Shown: positions 7,616 to 20,123 of the stretch, in pieces | Layout of the letters: each line of letters starts with the position of its first letter | How positions within the stretch are numbered: the stretch's first letter is position 1 | From: Algibacter mikhailovii | GTDB lineage: Bacteria > Bacteroidota > Bacteroidia > Flavobacteriales > Flavobacteriaceae | DNA: 64,000 nucleotides | NCBI RefSeq assembly: GCF_014651495.1 | Contig: NZ_BMWZ01000001.1 | Coordinates: 746,575 to 810,574 of the forward strand | Direction of reading: 5' to 3' | Made by a program: the position numbers and the translations under genes | Notes under the pieces: model-generated | Databases searched by the model: none | What the model was told of the DNA's origin: nothing | The model's input: only the letters and a program-made list of their open reading frames with translations

Positions 7616-9229
7616 ATGAATAAAATATTACTTCTGATTTTTTGCTCAATTCTAGGTTGTGAAAGTTCAAAACACGAAAAACGTCCTTTAATAGAAAAAC
7701 CAAAACTAATTATTAAGCTAGACAATACACAACTGCTTGTAAGTGAAGTTATGCGTGATTTAGATGAACCTTGGGAAATAACCTGGGGACAAGATGAACA
7801 TCTTTGGTTTACCGAGAAAAAAGGAAATATCATGCGTATGAATCCTATCACCGGAGTTGTCAAAACGGTACTTCATATAAAAGAAGTTTATTCTGAAGGC
7901 TTAACCCCTGGTTTATTGGGCATGGTGTTGCATCCAGATTTCAAGAACAGCCCACATCTATACTTGCATTATACATACATAGACTCAACTGATACAAGTT
8001 TGTTGGATTTTAGAGGGAATACTAATATTTACAGATCTACGGTCATGCGGTATGAATATTCTTTTCAGAAAGACACGCTTATTAATCCAGAATCAATTTT
8101 GCCAAATATTCCAGGTTATAGAGCCCATAATGGTTCAAGATTAACCATCAGTAGCGATAACAAGTTACTTTTTGCATTAGGCGATTCTATGGATTTTAAA
8201 AATGCGCAATCCACTTCTACCCTTCCAGGAAAAGTCCTTAGAATAAATCTTGACGGCAGTATTCCGGAGGACAACCCCATTCCTGAAAGCTACCTCTATT
8301 CAATGGGACACAGAAACCCGCAAGGCCTAGTAGAAGCTAATGGGAGAATTTATGCGTCAGAACATGGACCAGACAACGATGATGAAATCAACCTAATAAG
8401 GCCCATGAGCAATTATGGCTGGCCATTTGTTGAAGGCTTCTGCGACACGGATAAGGAAAAGGTTTTCTGTGACTCAATAAGGGTTACTGAACCTATTTAT
8501 ACATGGACACCTACTATCGCTCCAGCTGGGTTAGACTATTATAACCACACAGACATCCCAGAATGGAAAAATCACTTAATGCTAACAACGTTAAAAGGCT
8601 GTGCGTTATGGCTTCTTGAACTTAATGAAGCCGGTGATAAAATTGTCAATAAAAAAATCTATTTGCAAAAACAGTTCGGTCGTCTAAGAGATCTGTGCGT
8701 ATCGTCTAATGGAGACATTTATTTGATTACAAGTAACTCTGATTGGCATATTCCTAGATACAAATGGATGTATGATAATGTGCCTGAGGACGGTAATGAC
8801 CGTATCCTTAAAATTTCAGTATTGAAAGATTATGAAGAGGAAAAATACGCGCATTTAACTGTGTTTACTGAAGATAAAATACCTACTAAGATGCATGTTC
8901 AGAGTTCGCCTGAAAAAATCCTTTACCTAAACTATTGTGCATCCTGTCATATGAAAAGAGGTGAAGGCATTCCTAATTTTGTCCCGCCACTAACAAATTC
9001 TAAGACAGTCGCTAACAAGAAGAAATTTATAGAAACCGTACTTTTTGGAATGTCTGGAGAAATTGAAGTACAAGAGGTAAAATATAATGATGTCATGCCT
9101 GGGTTTGCTGATAGACTTACAAATGAAGAAATAAAAACACTAATAAACTTTATTCGCCAAGTTACTGGGCATAAAGACTCCATTACCATTTCAGATGTTG
9201 ATAAAATTAGAAAAAGTAGAAGTTTTTAA
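7616..9229 (+). CDS. PQQ-type sugar dehydrogenase lipoprotein fused to cytochrome c
   Basis: A 537-residue exported protein with a lipoprotein leader (MNKILLLIFCSILGC, Cys15). Residues about 35-400 form a glucose/sorbosone dehydrogenase beta-propeller; typical stretches are TPGLLGMVLHPDF, GYRAHNGSRLTIS, YSMGHRNPQGL and ASEHGPDNDDEINLI. A C-terminal class I cytochrome c follows, with haem motif Cys441-x-x-Cys444-His445 and a likely axial Met in VMPGF. The layout suggests direct electron transfer from a PQQ-dependent sugar oxidation to the respiratory chain in the periplasm. No PQQ synthesis genes are in the window. It is a single gene; the 285 bases upstream after the IS110 remnant show nothing clear. 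Confidence 0.85.
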   Translation: MNKILLLIFCSILGCESSKHEKRPLIEKPKLIIKLDNTQLLVSEVMRDLDEPWEITWGQDEHLWFTEKKGNIMRMNPITGVVKTVLHIKEVYSEGLTPGLLGMVLHPDFKNSPHLYLHYTYIDSTDTSLLDFRGNTNIYRSTVMRYEYSFQKDTLINPESILPNIPGYRAHNGSRLTISSDNKLLFALGDSMDFKNAQSTSTLPGKVLRINLDGSIPEDNPIPESYLYSMGHRNPQGLVEANGRIYASEHGPDNDDEINLIRPMSNYGWPFVEGFCDTDKEKVFCDSIRVTEPIYTWTPTIAPAGLDYYNHTDIPEWKNHLMLTTLKGCALWLLELNEAGDKIVNKKIYLQKQFGRLRDLCVSSNGDIYLITSNSDWHIPRYKWMYDNVPEDGNDRILKISVLKDYEEEKYAHLTVFTEDKIPTKMHVQSSPEKILYLNYCASCHMKRGEGIPNFVPPLTNSKTVANKKKFIETVLFGMSGEIEVQEVKYNDVMPGFADRLTNEEIKTLINFIRQVTGHKDSITISDVDKIRKSRSF

Positions 9230-9447
9230 TCATAATTCTTCTTGGATTGGGACAAACCTTTGATACTGCAACAGAAAAGAAACCAGATAGAAAAATGTAG
9301 TTAATCGATACAAAAAAAATAAGATTACATTTATCTTTAGACTATAAAACACCTTACACTGGGTTCAAAAAATCGGTTTAATCTTAATTTTATCCTGAAG
9401 CCATTTTTCAGGAGTCAACATAAAGAAAATTCAATAAACTTTTAAAG

Positions 9448-10518
9448 ATGGATACAAAATCAGCACTTTAAATTTATGATACAATCATTATTGGTGGTGG
9501 TCAAGCAGGCCTATCTGTTGCCTATTTTATGAAAAGAACCAATTTGAATTATTTAATTTTAGACAATCAATCAAAACCCGGAGGCGCCTGGCTTCACACT
9601 TGGGATAGTTTGAAACTATTCTCACCTGCAAAATATAGCTCACTGTCCGGCTGGCAAATGCCATCTAGTCAAAATGAATATCCTACAAAAAAAGAGTTGA
9701 TCAATTATTTATCAGAATATGAAAAAAGATATGACTTTCCCATTAAAAGAGATACTAGCGTAATTCAAGTTTCAAAAGAAAAAGATGTTTTTGAATTACG
9801 AACTAATAACGGTAATTATTTATGCAAAAGTTTAGTAAGTGCTACTGGCACAGCAATGTCTCCATATATCCCGAAATATCCAAACTCTAATGAATTTAAT
9901 GGAAGACAAATACACTCAGTAGATTACTTGAATACTAATGACTTAAATAATAAGAAAGTACTCATAGTTGGTGCGGGAAATTCTGGAGCGCAAATTTTAG
10001 CTGAAGTTTCAAAAGTTACAACCACAAAATGGGTTACTTCTGAACCTCCAATCTTCTTACCAGAACATATTGATGGTCGTTATTTATTTGTCCAAGCGAA
10101 TAATAGTTACTTCAAAAAAGAAACGAAAGAATATCGACAAAAAGTTTCTTTGAGTAATATCGTTCAAATTCAAAGTGTCAAAGAAGGTTTAGAAAATGGT
10201 GTTTACAAGGACTATAGACCATTCAAAGCATTTTATAAACATGGGGTTATATGGAGTGATGATACAAAAGAATCCTTCGATGTAGTGATTTGGTGCACTG
10301 GTTTTAAGGCGAATTTAAAACATTTACAAAAGTTAGGAATCACCCAAAACAATAGGATTAAAACACAAAATACCAAATCGATTAGTGAACCTGGACTCTG
10401 GCTAGTTGGATATGGTAACTGGACTGGTTTTGCATCAGCCACTATTTACGGTGTTGGAAAAACTGCGAAACAAACTGTCGAAGAAATTACTACCTTTTTT
10501 AATAATAACTCTGCATAA
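9448..10518 (+). pseudogene. Flavin-containing monooxygenase-like gene with an early nonsense codon
   Basis: The natural start appears to be the ATG at 9448: MDTKSAL, then TAA at 9469-9471, then IYDTIIIGGGQAGLSVAYFM in the same frame. The first FAD-binding motif (GGGQAG) therefore lies before the first downstream ATG (9529), so a protein starting at 9529 could not bind FAD. The rest is intact: a second Rossmann motif VLIVGAGNSGAQ for NADPH and the C-terminal VIWCTGFKANL and GYGNWTGFASATIYG. The family oxidises small nucleophiles or transports no known fixed substrate. Either a single substitution (AAA to TAA fits) killed the gene, or translation starts at a non-ATG codon after the stop. Confidence 0.7.
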
Positions 10519-10710
10519 CATCTTCTACAAACAATAGCTTGTTTTAACTTAACCAATGTTGTAAGTACATAAAATAAGATTTAATCCAAACTATTTAGAT
10601 TCAATACTATTTTAACTAGAATAGCACTTTCATTTGTGTTATCAATATTTAACTCACAGATGGGTAAAAATTTAAAAGTATTAGAAATTAGTTATAAGAA
10701 AACTATAAAG

Positions 10711-10740
10711 AGGCTGTCTAAAAAGGCAGTCTTTTTTTTT
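10711..10740 (+). terminator. Intrinsic terminator
   Basis: AGGCTGTCT and AGGCAGTCT form a 9-bp stem with two G-U wobbles around an A loop, followed by nine or more T. It points in the plus direction, 190 bases beyond the monooxygenase remnant. Confidence 0.7.
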
Positions 10741-10760
10741 ATGAATTAATTTTAGCTTTC

Positions 10761-10802
10761 CGTATCCTAGATGTATTATAAATTATACTTATTTAGGATA
10801 CG
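10761..10802. repeat. Spaced inverted repeat
   Basis: CGTATCCTA at 10761-10769 and TAGGATACG at 10794-10802 are perfect inverted arms, separated by 24 A/T-rich bases. It could be an operator or the ends of a lost element; no neighbouring gene decides this. Confidence 0.45.
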
Positions 10803-11213
10803 AATTTGGGGTTCTTATCATAAAATTCAAATTTCCCCTCCCCTGAAATTACTCCTAACTAAAAAGAACTATATAGTAACGGCATGAGAATCAGAAGTTT
10901 TGTAAAACCTCTTGAAAACCCCTAATTTCAAATAAAGAACAAGAAAAACCATAGTGGAAAGCTATTAGCTTAATCCTACAAAGCTCATCAGAAAATCATT
11001 TGTTCGATGAACGGTAAATTACCTCAAATAAACGTAAGAATAATATTAAAAAACATGGTAATTGGATATATTTGAGCATGTAATTTAACCTAATTATGAT
11101 GACTGTTTTTGCGGTTAGTAAAATCTAATCCCTTATTACGTTTATCCGGAAGCTGAAGACGATAAACAGTATATAATTCTAGGATATAACCAGTTAGCAA
11201 ACATTAAGAAAAT

Positions 11214-12137
11214 ATGAGATTAAGATTTTCAGTTTGGACATTTCTAATTATGTCCTTAAATATTTATTGCCAATCCTTTTTTGTCACTAAAAAAAATGAT
11301 ACCGTATACACTAATTTTTTTTCTATTTCAAAAGGCAAATTTGAGTATAAACCTGTTAACTCAAAAAAAAATATTGAAATCGAACTAGATAAAATAAAAG
11401 GCTTCTACAGCGAGAAAGAGAATGCCTTTTATGAAAACAAAAAAGAATTTGCCGAACTTATTATAGAAGGAGATATTAAACTGTTCAGAAGTTTAAAGAA
11501 TGGCACTTCTTTCATTGCTGCTGGTAATACAACGTATGGTACTGACACTCAATACGCACACTGGTTTATTGAGAAAGATTCTTTATTTGAAAAAGTCTTT
11601 AGTTCTGGAGTTGGAAACACTCATTTTGGAATGCGTGAGGTACACTATTCACTCTCAAATAGAGATATTCTAGAAAAAGTGATTTCTGATGACAAAATAG
11701 CTCTTAAAAAGTTAGAGAGTATTAAAAAAAAAGGGGAGTTACCAATAGTTTTAAAATTAATCAACGATTATAATTCTAGAAAATTTAAAAATAATTCACA
11801 ACGTAAAAATAATATCGATGAGGATTCAGCTAAAATTGTTTTATTTAGAGAGTCCAAAAATGAAACAAAAAATGCAATACGGGTAACTGTAAATGGCAAA
11901 ATACATAAACTAGAAAAGAGTTCAAGAATAGATTTAATAATCCCAAGTACAAGTCAATCAGAAATCTATATTGAAAATAGTACCAACAAATATTCTATGA
12001 TAACAACTTCTTCTAAGTCTTATATTAAATATTATAGATTAAGATTAAACAAAAAAAATGAGGGATATATTGAAAAAATAAATGGTAACTCTCGATACTA
12101 TAAAGTACGACTTAGACAATATAATAAAAGCCACTAA
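11214..12137 (+). CDS. Secreted protein of unknown function
   Basis: A 307-residue protein with a Sec signal peptide (cleavage after about residue 20, ...SLNIYCQ). The following segment FFVTKKNDTVYTNFFSISKG and its EIELDKIKGFYSEKENAFYE continuation resemble the opening of many flavobacterial secreted proteins in which a property given as key/value is tested, but I know no function for them. The middle is mixed alpha/beta and the C-terminus is very basic with a NKKNEG...RLRQYNKSH ending. No catalytic motif is evident. The stop is followed by a truncated hairpin repeat. Confidence 0.6.
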   Translation: MRLRFSVWTFLIMSLNIYCQSFFVTKKNDTVYTNFFSISKGKFEYKPVNSKKNIEIELDKIKGFYSEKENAFYENKKEFAELIIEGDIKLFRSLKNGTSFIAAGNTTYGTDTQYAHWFIEKDSLFEKVFSSGVGNTHFGMREVHYSLSNRDILEKVISDDKIALKKLESIKKKGELPIVLKLINDYNSRKFKNNSQRKNNIDEDSAKIVLFRESKNETKNAIRVTVNGKIHKLEKSSRIDLIIPSTSQSEIYIENSTNKYSMITTSSKSYIKYYRLRLNKKNEGYIEKINGNSRYYKVRLRQYNKSH

Positions 12138-12145
12138 AAACCTAA

Positions 12146-12184
12146 AACGTTTACTAACAATGTATAAAAATAATTGCAAATGTT
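12146..12184. repeat. Truncated hairpin element, copy 5
   Basis: ACTAACAATGTATAAAAATAATTGC is the left edge of the intergenic element (compare ATGTATAAAAATAATTGC in copy 4). The element then stops, and the next frame begins within a few bases, so this is only the left border. Confidence 0.4.
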
Positions 12185-12637
12185 ATGAATGTATACTCTA
12201 GTAAAGCATCCATAGAGGCTAATGCAATTAAGGATGCCTTACAGTTCTATAAATTTCACGGTGTAAAATATAAACTTGGAGAAAGCTTAACAGGACAAGT
12301 AGAAACCGCAAATAACTATGGAGGAAAACCATTTGAGACCAATGTTCAATACAGTTTGGACGACATAAATGAAACTGATGGTAATTCAATATTAAGATCT
12401 AACGAAGTCATAAATTCAAAAGAATTGACTGATGCCACTTATAACTATTTAAAACAATTAGGAACATTTGGTGACAAATTGCCAGCAAGAAATAATTTCC
12501 CTTCAATATCAAATGAAACCAATACGGCATCTAGAATTCACGGAGAAACAGGTTGGATTATATATAGTATAGAGACGAAAAAAATAACCGCTGAAGAAAT
12601 CATAAATATTGAGGAAAGAATAATTGAAATAAAATAA
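12185..12637 (+). CDS. Orphan protein, unknown function
   Basis: A 150-residue soluble protein without signal peptide or recognisable motif. It is polar, with a segment GTFGDKLPARNNFPSISNET and an acidic C-terminus (EEIINIEERIIEIK). The start codon lies directly at the border of a truncated hairpin repeat, so the true N-terminus may have been lost or replaced when the DNA rearranged. It sits between repeat copies as a single gene. The clean length and lack of any competing frame support it as coding, but it could be a fragment. Confidence 0.45.
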   Translation: MNVYSSKASIEANAIKDALQFYKFHGVKYKLGESLTGQVETANNYGGKPFETNVQYSLDDINETDGNSILRSNEVINSKELTDATYNYLKQLGTFGDKLPARNNFPSISNETNTASRIHGETGWIIYSIETKKITAEEIINIEERIIEIK

Positions 12638-12639
12638 CG

Positions 12640-12778
12640 ATTCATAGCTCCATCTATAATTTATTACTAGTTTTAGCCTACTAAGACAAAATCCTCGCTG
12701 ATTTTCTAATTGGTCGGCATTTGCTAAATTAGTTGTTTAAGCACCAACTAGTCATAACTCAGATGTTAGAGGCCTATA
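12640..12778. repeat. Hairpin element, diverged copy 6
   Basis: It contains AAAATCCTCGCTGATTTT (central hairpin) and TTACTAGTTTTAGCC on the left, like copy 1 (TTGCTAGTTTTAGC). It ends with AGATGTTAGAGGC, a GTTRRR-type edge. It precedes the second serine hydrolase. Confidence 0.5.
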
Positions 12779-12792
12779 AAAACCAACGCGCT

Positions 12793-14355
12793 ATGAAAAC
12801 AACAATCTTTAAAAGTCTTCTATTCTCTTTATTCATTTCTACTATTTGCTATGGTCAATACAACTCCCAACAAATTGATTCTATTATGGGCGATGCTATG
12901 GACAAATTCAATGTTGCCGGAGTAGCAGTTGCCATAGTAAAAGATGGAGATATTATCCATTCAAAAGGCTATGGTATCACATCATCTGTCACAAAAAGCC
13001 CTGTAAATAATCATACTAATTTTGCAATTGCTTCAAACAGTAAAGCCTTTACTACCGCAGCACTGGCTATTTTAGTTGATGAAGGAAAAATAACATGGCA
13101 AGACAAGGTTAAGGATTATATACCGGAGTTCAAGATGTATAATCCCTATGTCACTGAACACTTCAATATTCAAGACCTCCTAACCCACAGATCCGGACTT
13201 GGTTTAGGTATTGGCGACTTAATGATATTTCCTGACGGCTCAAGTTTTACGCTAGATGATATATTAACTAGTTTTCAATATTTTGAACCAGTATCTGCTT
13301 TCCGCACAAAGTTTGATTACGATAACTTATTGTATTTAGTCGCTGGTGAAGTTATTAAACGTGTATCGGGTATGTCATGGGAAGATTTTATTAAAGAGCG
13401 AATTTTTAATCCGCTACATATGGATAATTCATACGCCTCTTTTGATCGAATAAAAGATAAAAAAAACTTAGCAAAACCTCATGATGCGAATTCAGGAGAA
13501 TTAAAGGTGCTCCCCGATTATCAAGAAATGATAAATGGTGCTGCGGGTGGAATTTATTCCAATGTTGATGATATTTCAAATTGGATGCTAATGCATTTAA
13601 ATAATGGAAAGTATGGCGATAGTCTAGAAAACAAGCTGTACACACAAGAAGCACAACGTGAAATGTGGAAAATACACACGGTAACTGATGTTGACAGAAA
13701 CCCACGTTACAATTCCCATTTTTCTGGTTATGGATTAGGTTGGTTTCTAACTGATATTAAAGGCAATATGAGTGTTTCACATACAGGTGGTTTGCCAGGC
13801 ATGTTATCAAAAACAATTATGATTCCTGATATTAAATTAGGTGTTGTTATCTTAACCAACACAAGTGATGATGGTGCGGGTATTTTTAGTGCCGTTTCAA
13901 ATACAATTGTAGATCGCTATTTAGGTTTAAATGATTTTGGGTGGATTGATAGATATGTTGCATATTTTAAAAGGAGAAAAGAAAAAGGAGATGCTGCTAC
14001 TCAAAAAGTATGGAAAGTGGTTGACAGTGCTAAAGACTCAAACGTAAAATACGAGGATTATATAGGTATTTATAAAGATGCTTGGTTTGGTCAGGTGGAA
14101 GTTTTTTTAAAAGGTGATAAGCTGTGGTTGAAATCACATAAATCTCCAAAACTTAATGGAGAAATGTTTTTTTATAAAGCAAATACATTTGCCGTTAAGT
14201 GGGAATATCAAGACATGAATGCTGATGCTTTTGTAATGTTTTCTTTAAATGAAGAAGGTAAAGCGCAACGTATAAAAATGAAAGGGATATCACCTAATAT
14301 AGACTTTAGTTTTGATTTCCAAGATTTAGATTTAATAAGAATTGATTCTAAGTAA
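12793..14355 (+). CDS. Serine hydrolase with beta-lactamase domain and C-terminal DUF3471-like domain
   Basis: A 520-residue protein starting at the ATG at 12793, because a signal peptide follows at once (MKTTIFKSLLFSLFISTICY, cleaved before GQ or so). The active-site signature is Ser81-x-x-Lys84 (SNSK), Tyr-Asp-Asn (YDN) in place of the usual YxN, and HTGG near residue 330. After about residue 400 comes a beta-rich tail (YIGIYKDAWFGQVEVFLKGD) like the DUF3471 domain commonly fused to these enzymes. Exported hydrolase of esterase/peptidase type; the substrate is unknown. It lies alone between two hairpin repeats. Confidence 0.85.
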   Translation: MKTTIFKSLLFSLFISTICYGQYNSQQIDSIMGDAMDKFNVAGVAVAIVKDGDIIHSKGYGITSSVTKSPVNNHTNFAIASNSKAFTTAALAILVDEGKITWQDKVKDYIPEFKMYNPYVTEHFNIQDLLTHRSGLGLGIGDLMIFPDGSSFTLDDILTSFQYFEPVSAFRTKFDYDNLLYLVAGEVIKRVSGMSWEDFIKERIFNPLHMDNSYASFDRIKDKKNLAKPHDANSGELKVLPDYQEMINGAAGGIYSNVDDISNWMLMHLNNGKYGDSLENKLYTQEAQREMWKIHTVTDVDRNPRYNSHFSGYGLGWFLTDIKGNMSVSHTGGLPGMLSKTIMIPDIKLGVVILTNTSDDGAGIFSAVSNTIVDRYLGLNDFGWIDRYVAYFKRRKEKGDAATQKVWKVVDSAKDSNVKYEDYIGIYKDAWFGQVEVFLKGDKLWLKSHKSPKLNGEMFFYKANTFAVKWEYQDMNADAFVMFSLNEEGKAQRIKMKGISPNIDFSFDFQDLDLIRIDSK

Positions 14356-14358
14356 TCG

Positions 14359-14490
14359 CCATCTAACATTCCCTTAAGGTCATGGCTAGTTCTTGCCCTC
14401 TTCTGAATATCCTAGCGGATTTTCAGTTTGAAATACGTGCCAAGTTAACTCTGGTATTTACTCATTCCACGGCTGTCAACCATCCGTTTA
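14359..14490. repeat. Hairpin element, diverged copy 7
   Basis: It starts with GCCATCTAACATTCCC and holds ATCCTAGCGGATTTTC as the central hairpin. The right part is eroded (GGCTGTCAACCATCC). It follows the serine hydrolase stop codon. Confidence 0.45.
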
Positions 14491-14800
14491 AAGACATAAA
14501 GGCAGTCACAAGTATTATCACAAAACCTTGACTTAAACACTGAATTTGAGGTTAAATATAGATATGAATTTAATAGACATTATTTACACTTGACAAAAAC
14601 TAAACAGGCATTAAAAAACCAAATTCACGAAGTCTAATTCAATTAATATTCCTTTTCTTGTAACCATCAATTAAACTATTCTAAAAGCTAATGTATTATC
14701 ATTTGTAATATATATTATTTTTTATTCAGTAATGCTTCTTTATTGCTAAGCATTATTTTTTATGATTTTAATGTTATACCTCACAAAACAATTATTTCTA
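14491..14800. other. Gene-free stretch before the PhoD-like gene
   Basis: About 310 A/T-rich bases with no gene. The only structure is the hairpin at 14730. Confidence 0.5.
14730..14760 (+). terminator. Terminator-like hairpin just upstream of the PhoD-like start
   Basis: TAATGCTT and AAGCATTA pair around a short loop, followed by a T run. It lies only 40 bases before the ATG at 14801, so it either ends transcription from upstream or acts as an attenuator. Confidence 0.55.
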
Positions 14801-16645
14801 ATGAAAGTTTTAAAAAACACAATAGCAATTATCCTTTTTTTATATAATGCTGTTTGTATTGCACAAGATCAAAGTATTATACGGTTACCCGATAATATTA
14901 AGCCAGAAGACCGTATTGCATTTGCAATGTATACCGTGCATGAGAATACCGTAAAAATAACGGCTCAATTTCATCCAATAAAAAATTTCTCCCCGTTTTC
15001 TGCAACTTTAGAAATAGAGGAAAATGGAGAATGGGTAAAAAAAGCTGAATCGGATATCATTTACCCGGGTTACACAGCGCCTTTTAGAATCGACAACTGG
15101 GACGACACGAAAGCCCAAAAATATCGTATAGCTTATAATAATGAAGCATTTTACGAAGGCATTATCAAAAAAAATCCTGTTGACAAGGATGAATTTGTTT
15201 TAGTGGCTTTAACATGTAATTCTATGTACCCAGAACATGGCGGTGATTTACCTAAAGACGATATTGTAAAAAATATTCTAAAATTAGACCCCGACCTAAT
15301 ATTCTTTTCTGGAGATCAGGTATATGAACATAGCGAGCATTATTTAGCTTGGTTAAAATTTGGCAGAGAATTTTCTGAAATTTTTAGAAATACGCCTGTT
15401 GTAATAACGCCCGATGATCACGACATTGGGCAAGGCAATTATTGGGGAGAAAATGGAAAAAAAGCAGATTCTAGAAGAGGAATTTCTGGAGGTTATTATA
15501 TGCCTATAGAATATATTAAAGAGGTAGAAAGAGCACAAACGAGTCACCTTCCAGACCCTTATGACCCAACACCAATTGAACGTGGAATTGGAGTTTATTA
15601 TACTGATTTGACATGGGGTGGTATTAGTTTTGCTATTATAGAAGATAGAAAATTTAAAACAGGTTTAACAAAACTTGCAAAAGCGCATCCCGATGTTTTT
15701 CCTAAAGGCCCTTATGAAGCCATTTTCAATTCGAAAGTAGACACAAAACAATTTGACATGGAAGGCGCTAAATTACTTGGAGATAAACAATTAAAATTTC
15801 TGGAAGCATGGACGACCGATTGGGAAAATGCAGAAATGAAAACGGTATTATCTCAAACTGCGTTGGCTATGGTAGATAATTATACCGGTAAATATGATAG
15901 AGAGCTTATTGCTGATTTTGATTCAAACGGGTGGCCACAATCAGGACGAAACAAGGCTTTAAAAGTTATAAGAAAAAGTTTTTCACCAACAATTACTGGA
16001 GATACACATTTAGGTGCCGTTACTAAAATGGGAATTGATAATTGGGGTGATGCTGGATATAATTTTACAACTCCAGCAATAGCAAATTATTGGTTACGTT
16101 GGTGGCAACCAAAAATACCGGGTAAAAACAGAGCGAAAAATTCACCAACCTATACAGGCGAATTCTTAGATGGTTTTCATAACAAAATAACGGTTAAAGC
16201 CGTTGCAAACCCAACATTACCAGAAATTAAAGAAGGAGGCTATTTATCTACTAGAGCTGCAGGTTTTGGAGTTATTCGTTATAATAAACCAAGTAGAAAA
16301 ATCACCTTTGAAGCCTGGGCAAGAAATGTTGATATTCATGCACCAAATGCTCAACAATATCCTGGTTGGCCTATAACAATATCCCAAGAAGATAATTTTA
16401 CAATTGCAGATGGTTTTCAATTACCAACTTTAAAAATATCCAAGGAAGACCAAGTGGTAACAGTAAAAGACAAGTATACTAAGGCGGTTATTTCGTCCAT
16501 TAGAATCAAAGGAAACACCTATCAACCTAAAGTTATTCATAACGGCAATTACCTCATTGAAGTTGGCGAAGGGTCTCAAAAAGTAATAGTAGACTCTATT
16601 TCAATAAAAAAGAAAAACAAACAAGTTATACAAGTTGCCCTATAG
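14801..16645 (+). CDS. PhoD-like exported metallophosphatase
   Basis: A 614-residue protein; I chose the ATG at 14801 because it begins a signal peptide (MKVLKNTIAIILFLYNAVCI). An Ig-like N-terminal domain (about 25-130) precedes the PhoD-type phosphatase core. Metal-binding motifs seen: ALTCNSMYPEHGG, FFSGDQVYEHS (Asp of GDQ), PDDHDIGQGN (Asp-His) and TITGDTHLGA (His). PhoD enzymes are Ca/Fe phosphodiesterases/monoesterases acting outside the cytoplasm. The C-terminal 120 residues form an extra beta domain. No pho-regulon partner is near. Its stop is followed by a convergent gene at 16801. Confidence 0.8.
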   Translation: MKVLKNTIAIILFLYNAVCIAQDQSIIRLPDNIKPEDRIAFAMYTVHENTVKITAQFHPIKNFSPFSATLEIEENGEWVKKAESDIIYPGYTAPFRIDNWDDTKAQKYRIAYNNEAFYEGIIKKNPVDKDEFVLVALTCNSMYPEHGGDLPKDDIVKNILKLDPDLIFFSGDQVYEHSEHYLAWLKFGREFSEIFRNTPVVITPDDHDIGQGNYWGENGKKADSRRGISGGYYMPIEYIKEVERAQTSHLPDPYDPTPIERGIGVYYTDLTWGGISFAIIEDRKFKTGLTKLAKAHPDVFPKGPYEAIFNSKVDTKQFDMEGAKLLGDKQLKFLEAWTTDWENAEMKTVLSQTALAMVDNYTGKYDRELIADFDSNGWPQSGRNKALKVIRKSFSPTITGDTHLGAVTKMGIDNWGDAGYNFTTPAIANYWLRWWQPKIPGKNRAKNSPTYTGEFLDGFHNKITVKAVANPTLPEIKEGGYLSTRAAGFGVIRYNKPSRKITFEAWARNVDIHAPNAQQYPGWPITISQEDNFTIADGFQLPTLKISKEDQVVTVKDKYTKAVISSIRIKGNTYQPKVIHNGNYLIEVGEGSQKVIVDSISIKKKNKQVIQVAL

Positions 16646-16800
16646 CCTAAAAACATAGATTTGCCCAATTATCATAATGCTATTATTAATAGATATATTG
16701 GGTTTTAGATGTGTTCTAGCTGTTCTCAAATTAGCCCCTTACTTATACCCCTAATCCTCTTCTTTAGCTTGTACTTTTTCAAGATGTCAAGACGTATTGA

Positions 16801-20073
<3,273 letters not shown>

Positions 20074-20123
20074 TTATACCCGTCCCAACCTATAAGTTAA
20101 GAAGCAATGGTCATGTTCCTTTT

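Larger units (their letters stand above)
10519..11213. other. Gene-free stretch of about 700 bases
   Basis: No convincing gene on either strand. It holds the terminator-like hairpin at 10711 and the spaced inverted repeat at 10761-10802. The remainder is A/T-rich with scattered stops, possibly debris of lost mobile DNA. Confidence 0.6.

Noticed and set aside
16660-16702. CCCAAT/ATTGGG inverted repeat between the convergent PhoD-like and LacZ genes as a terminator
   Set aside because: The arms are only six bases around a loop of nearly 30 bases with a weak T-run, so it is not convincing.
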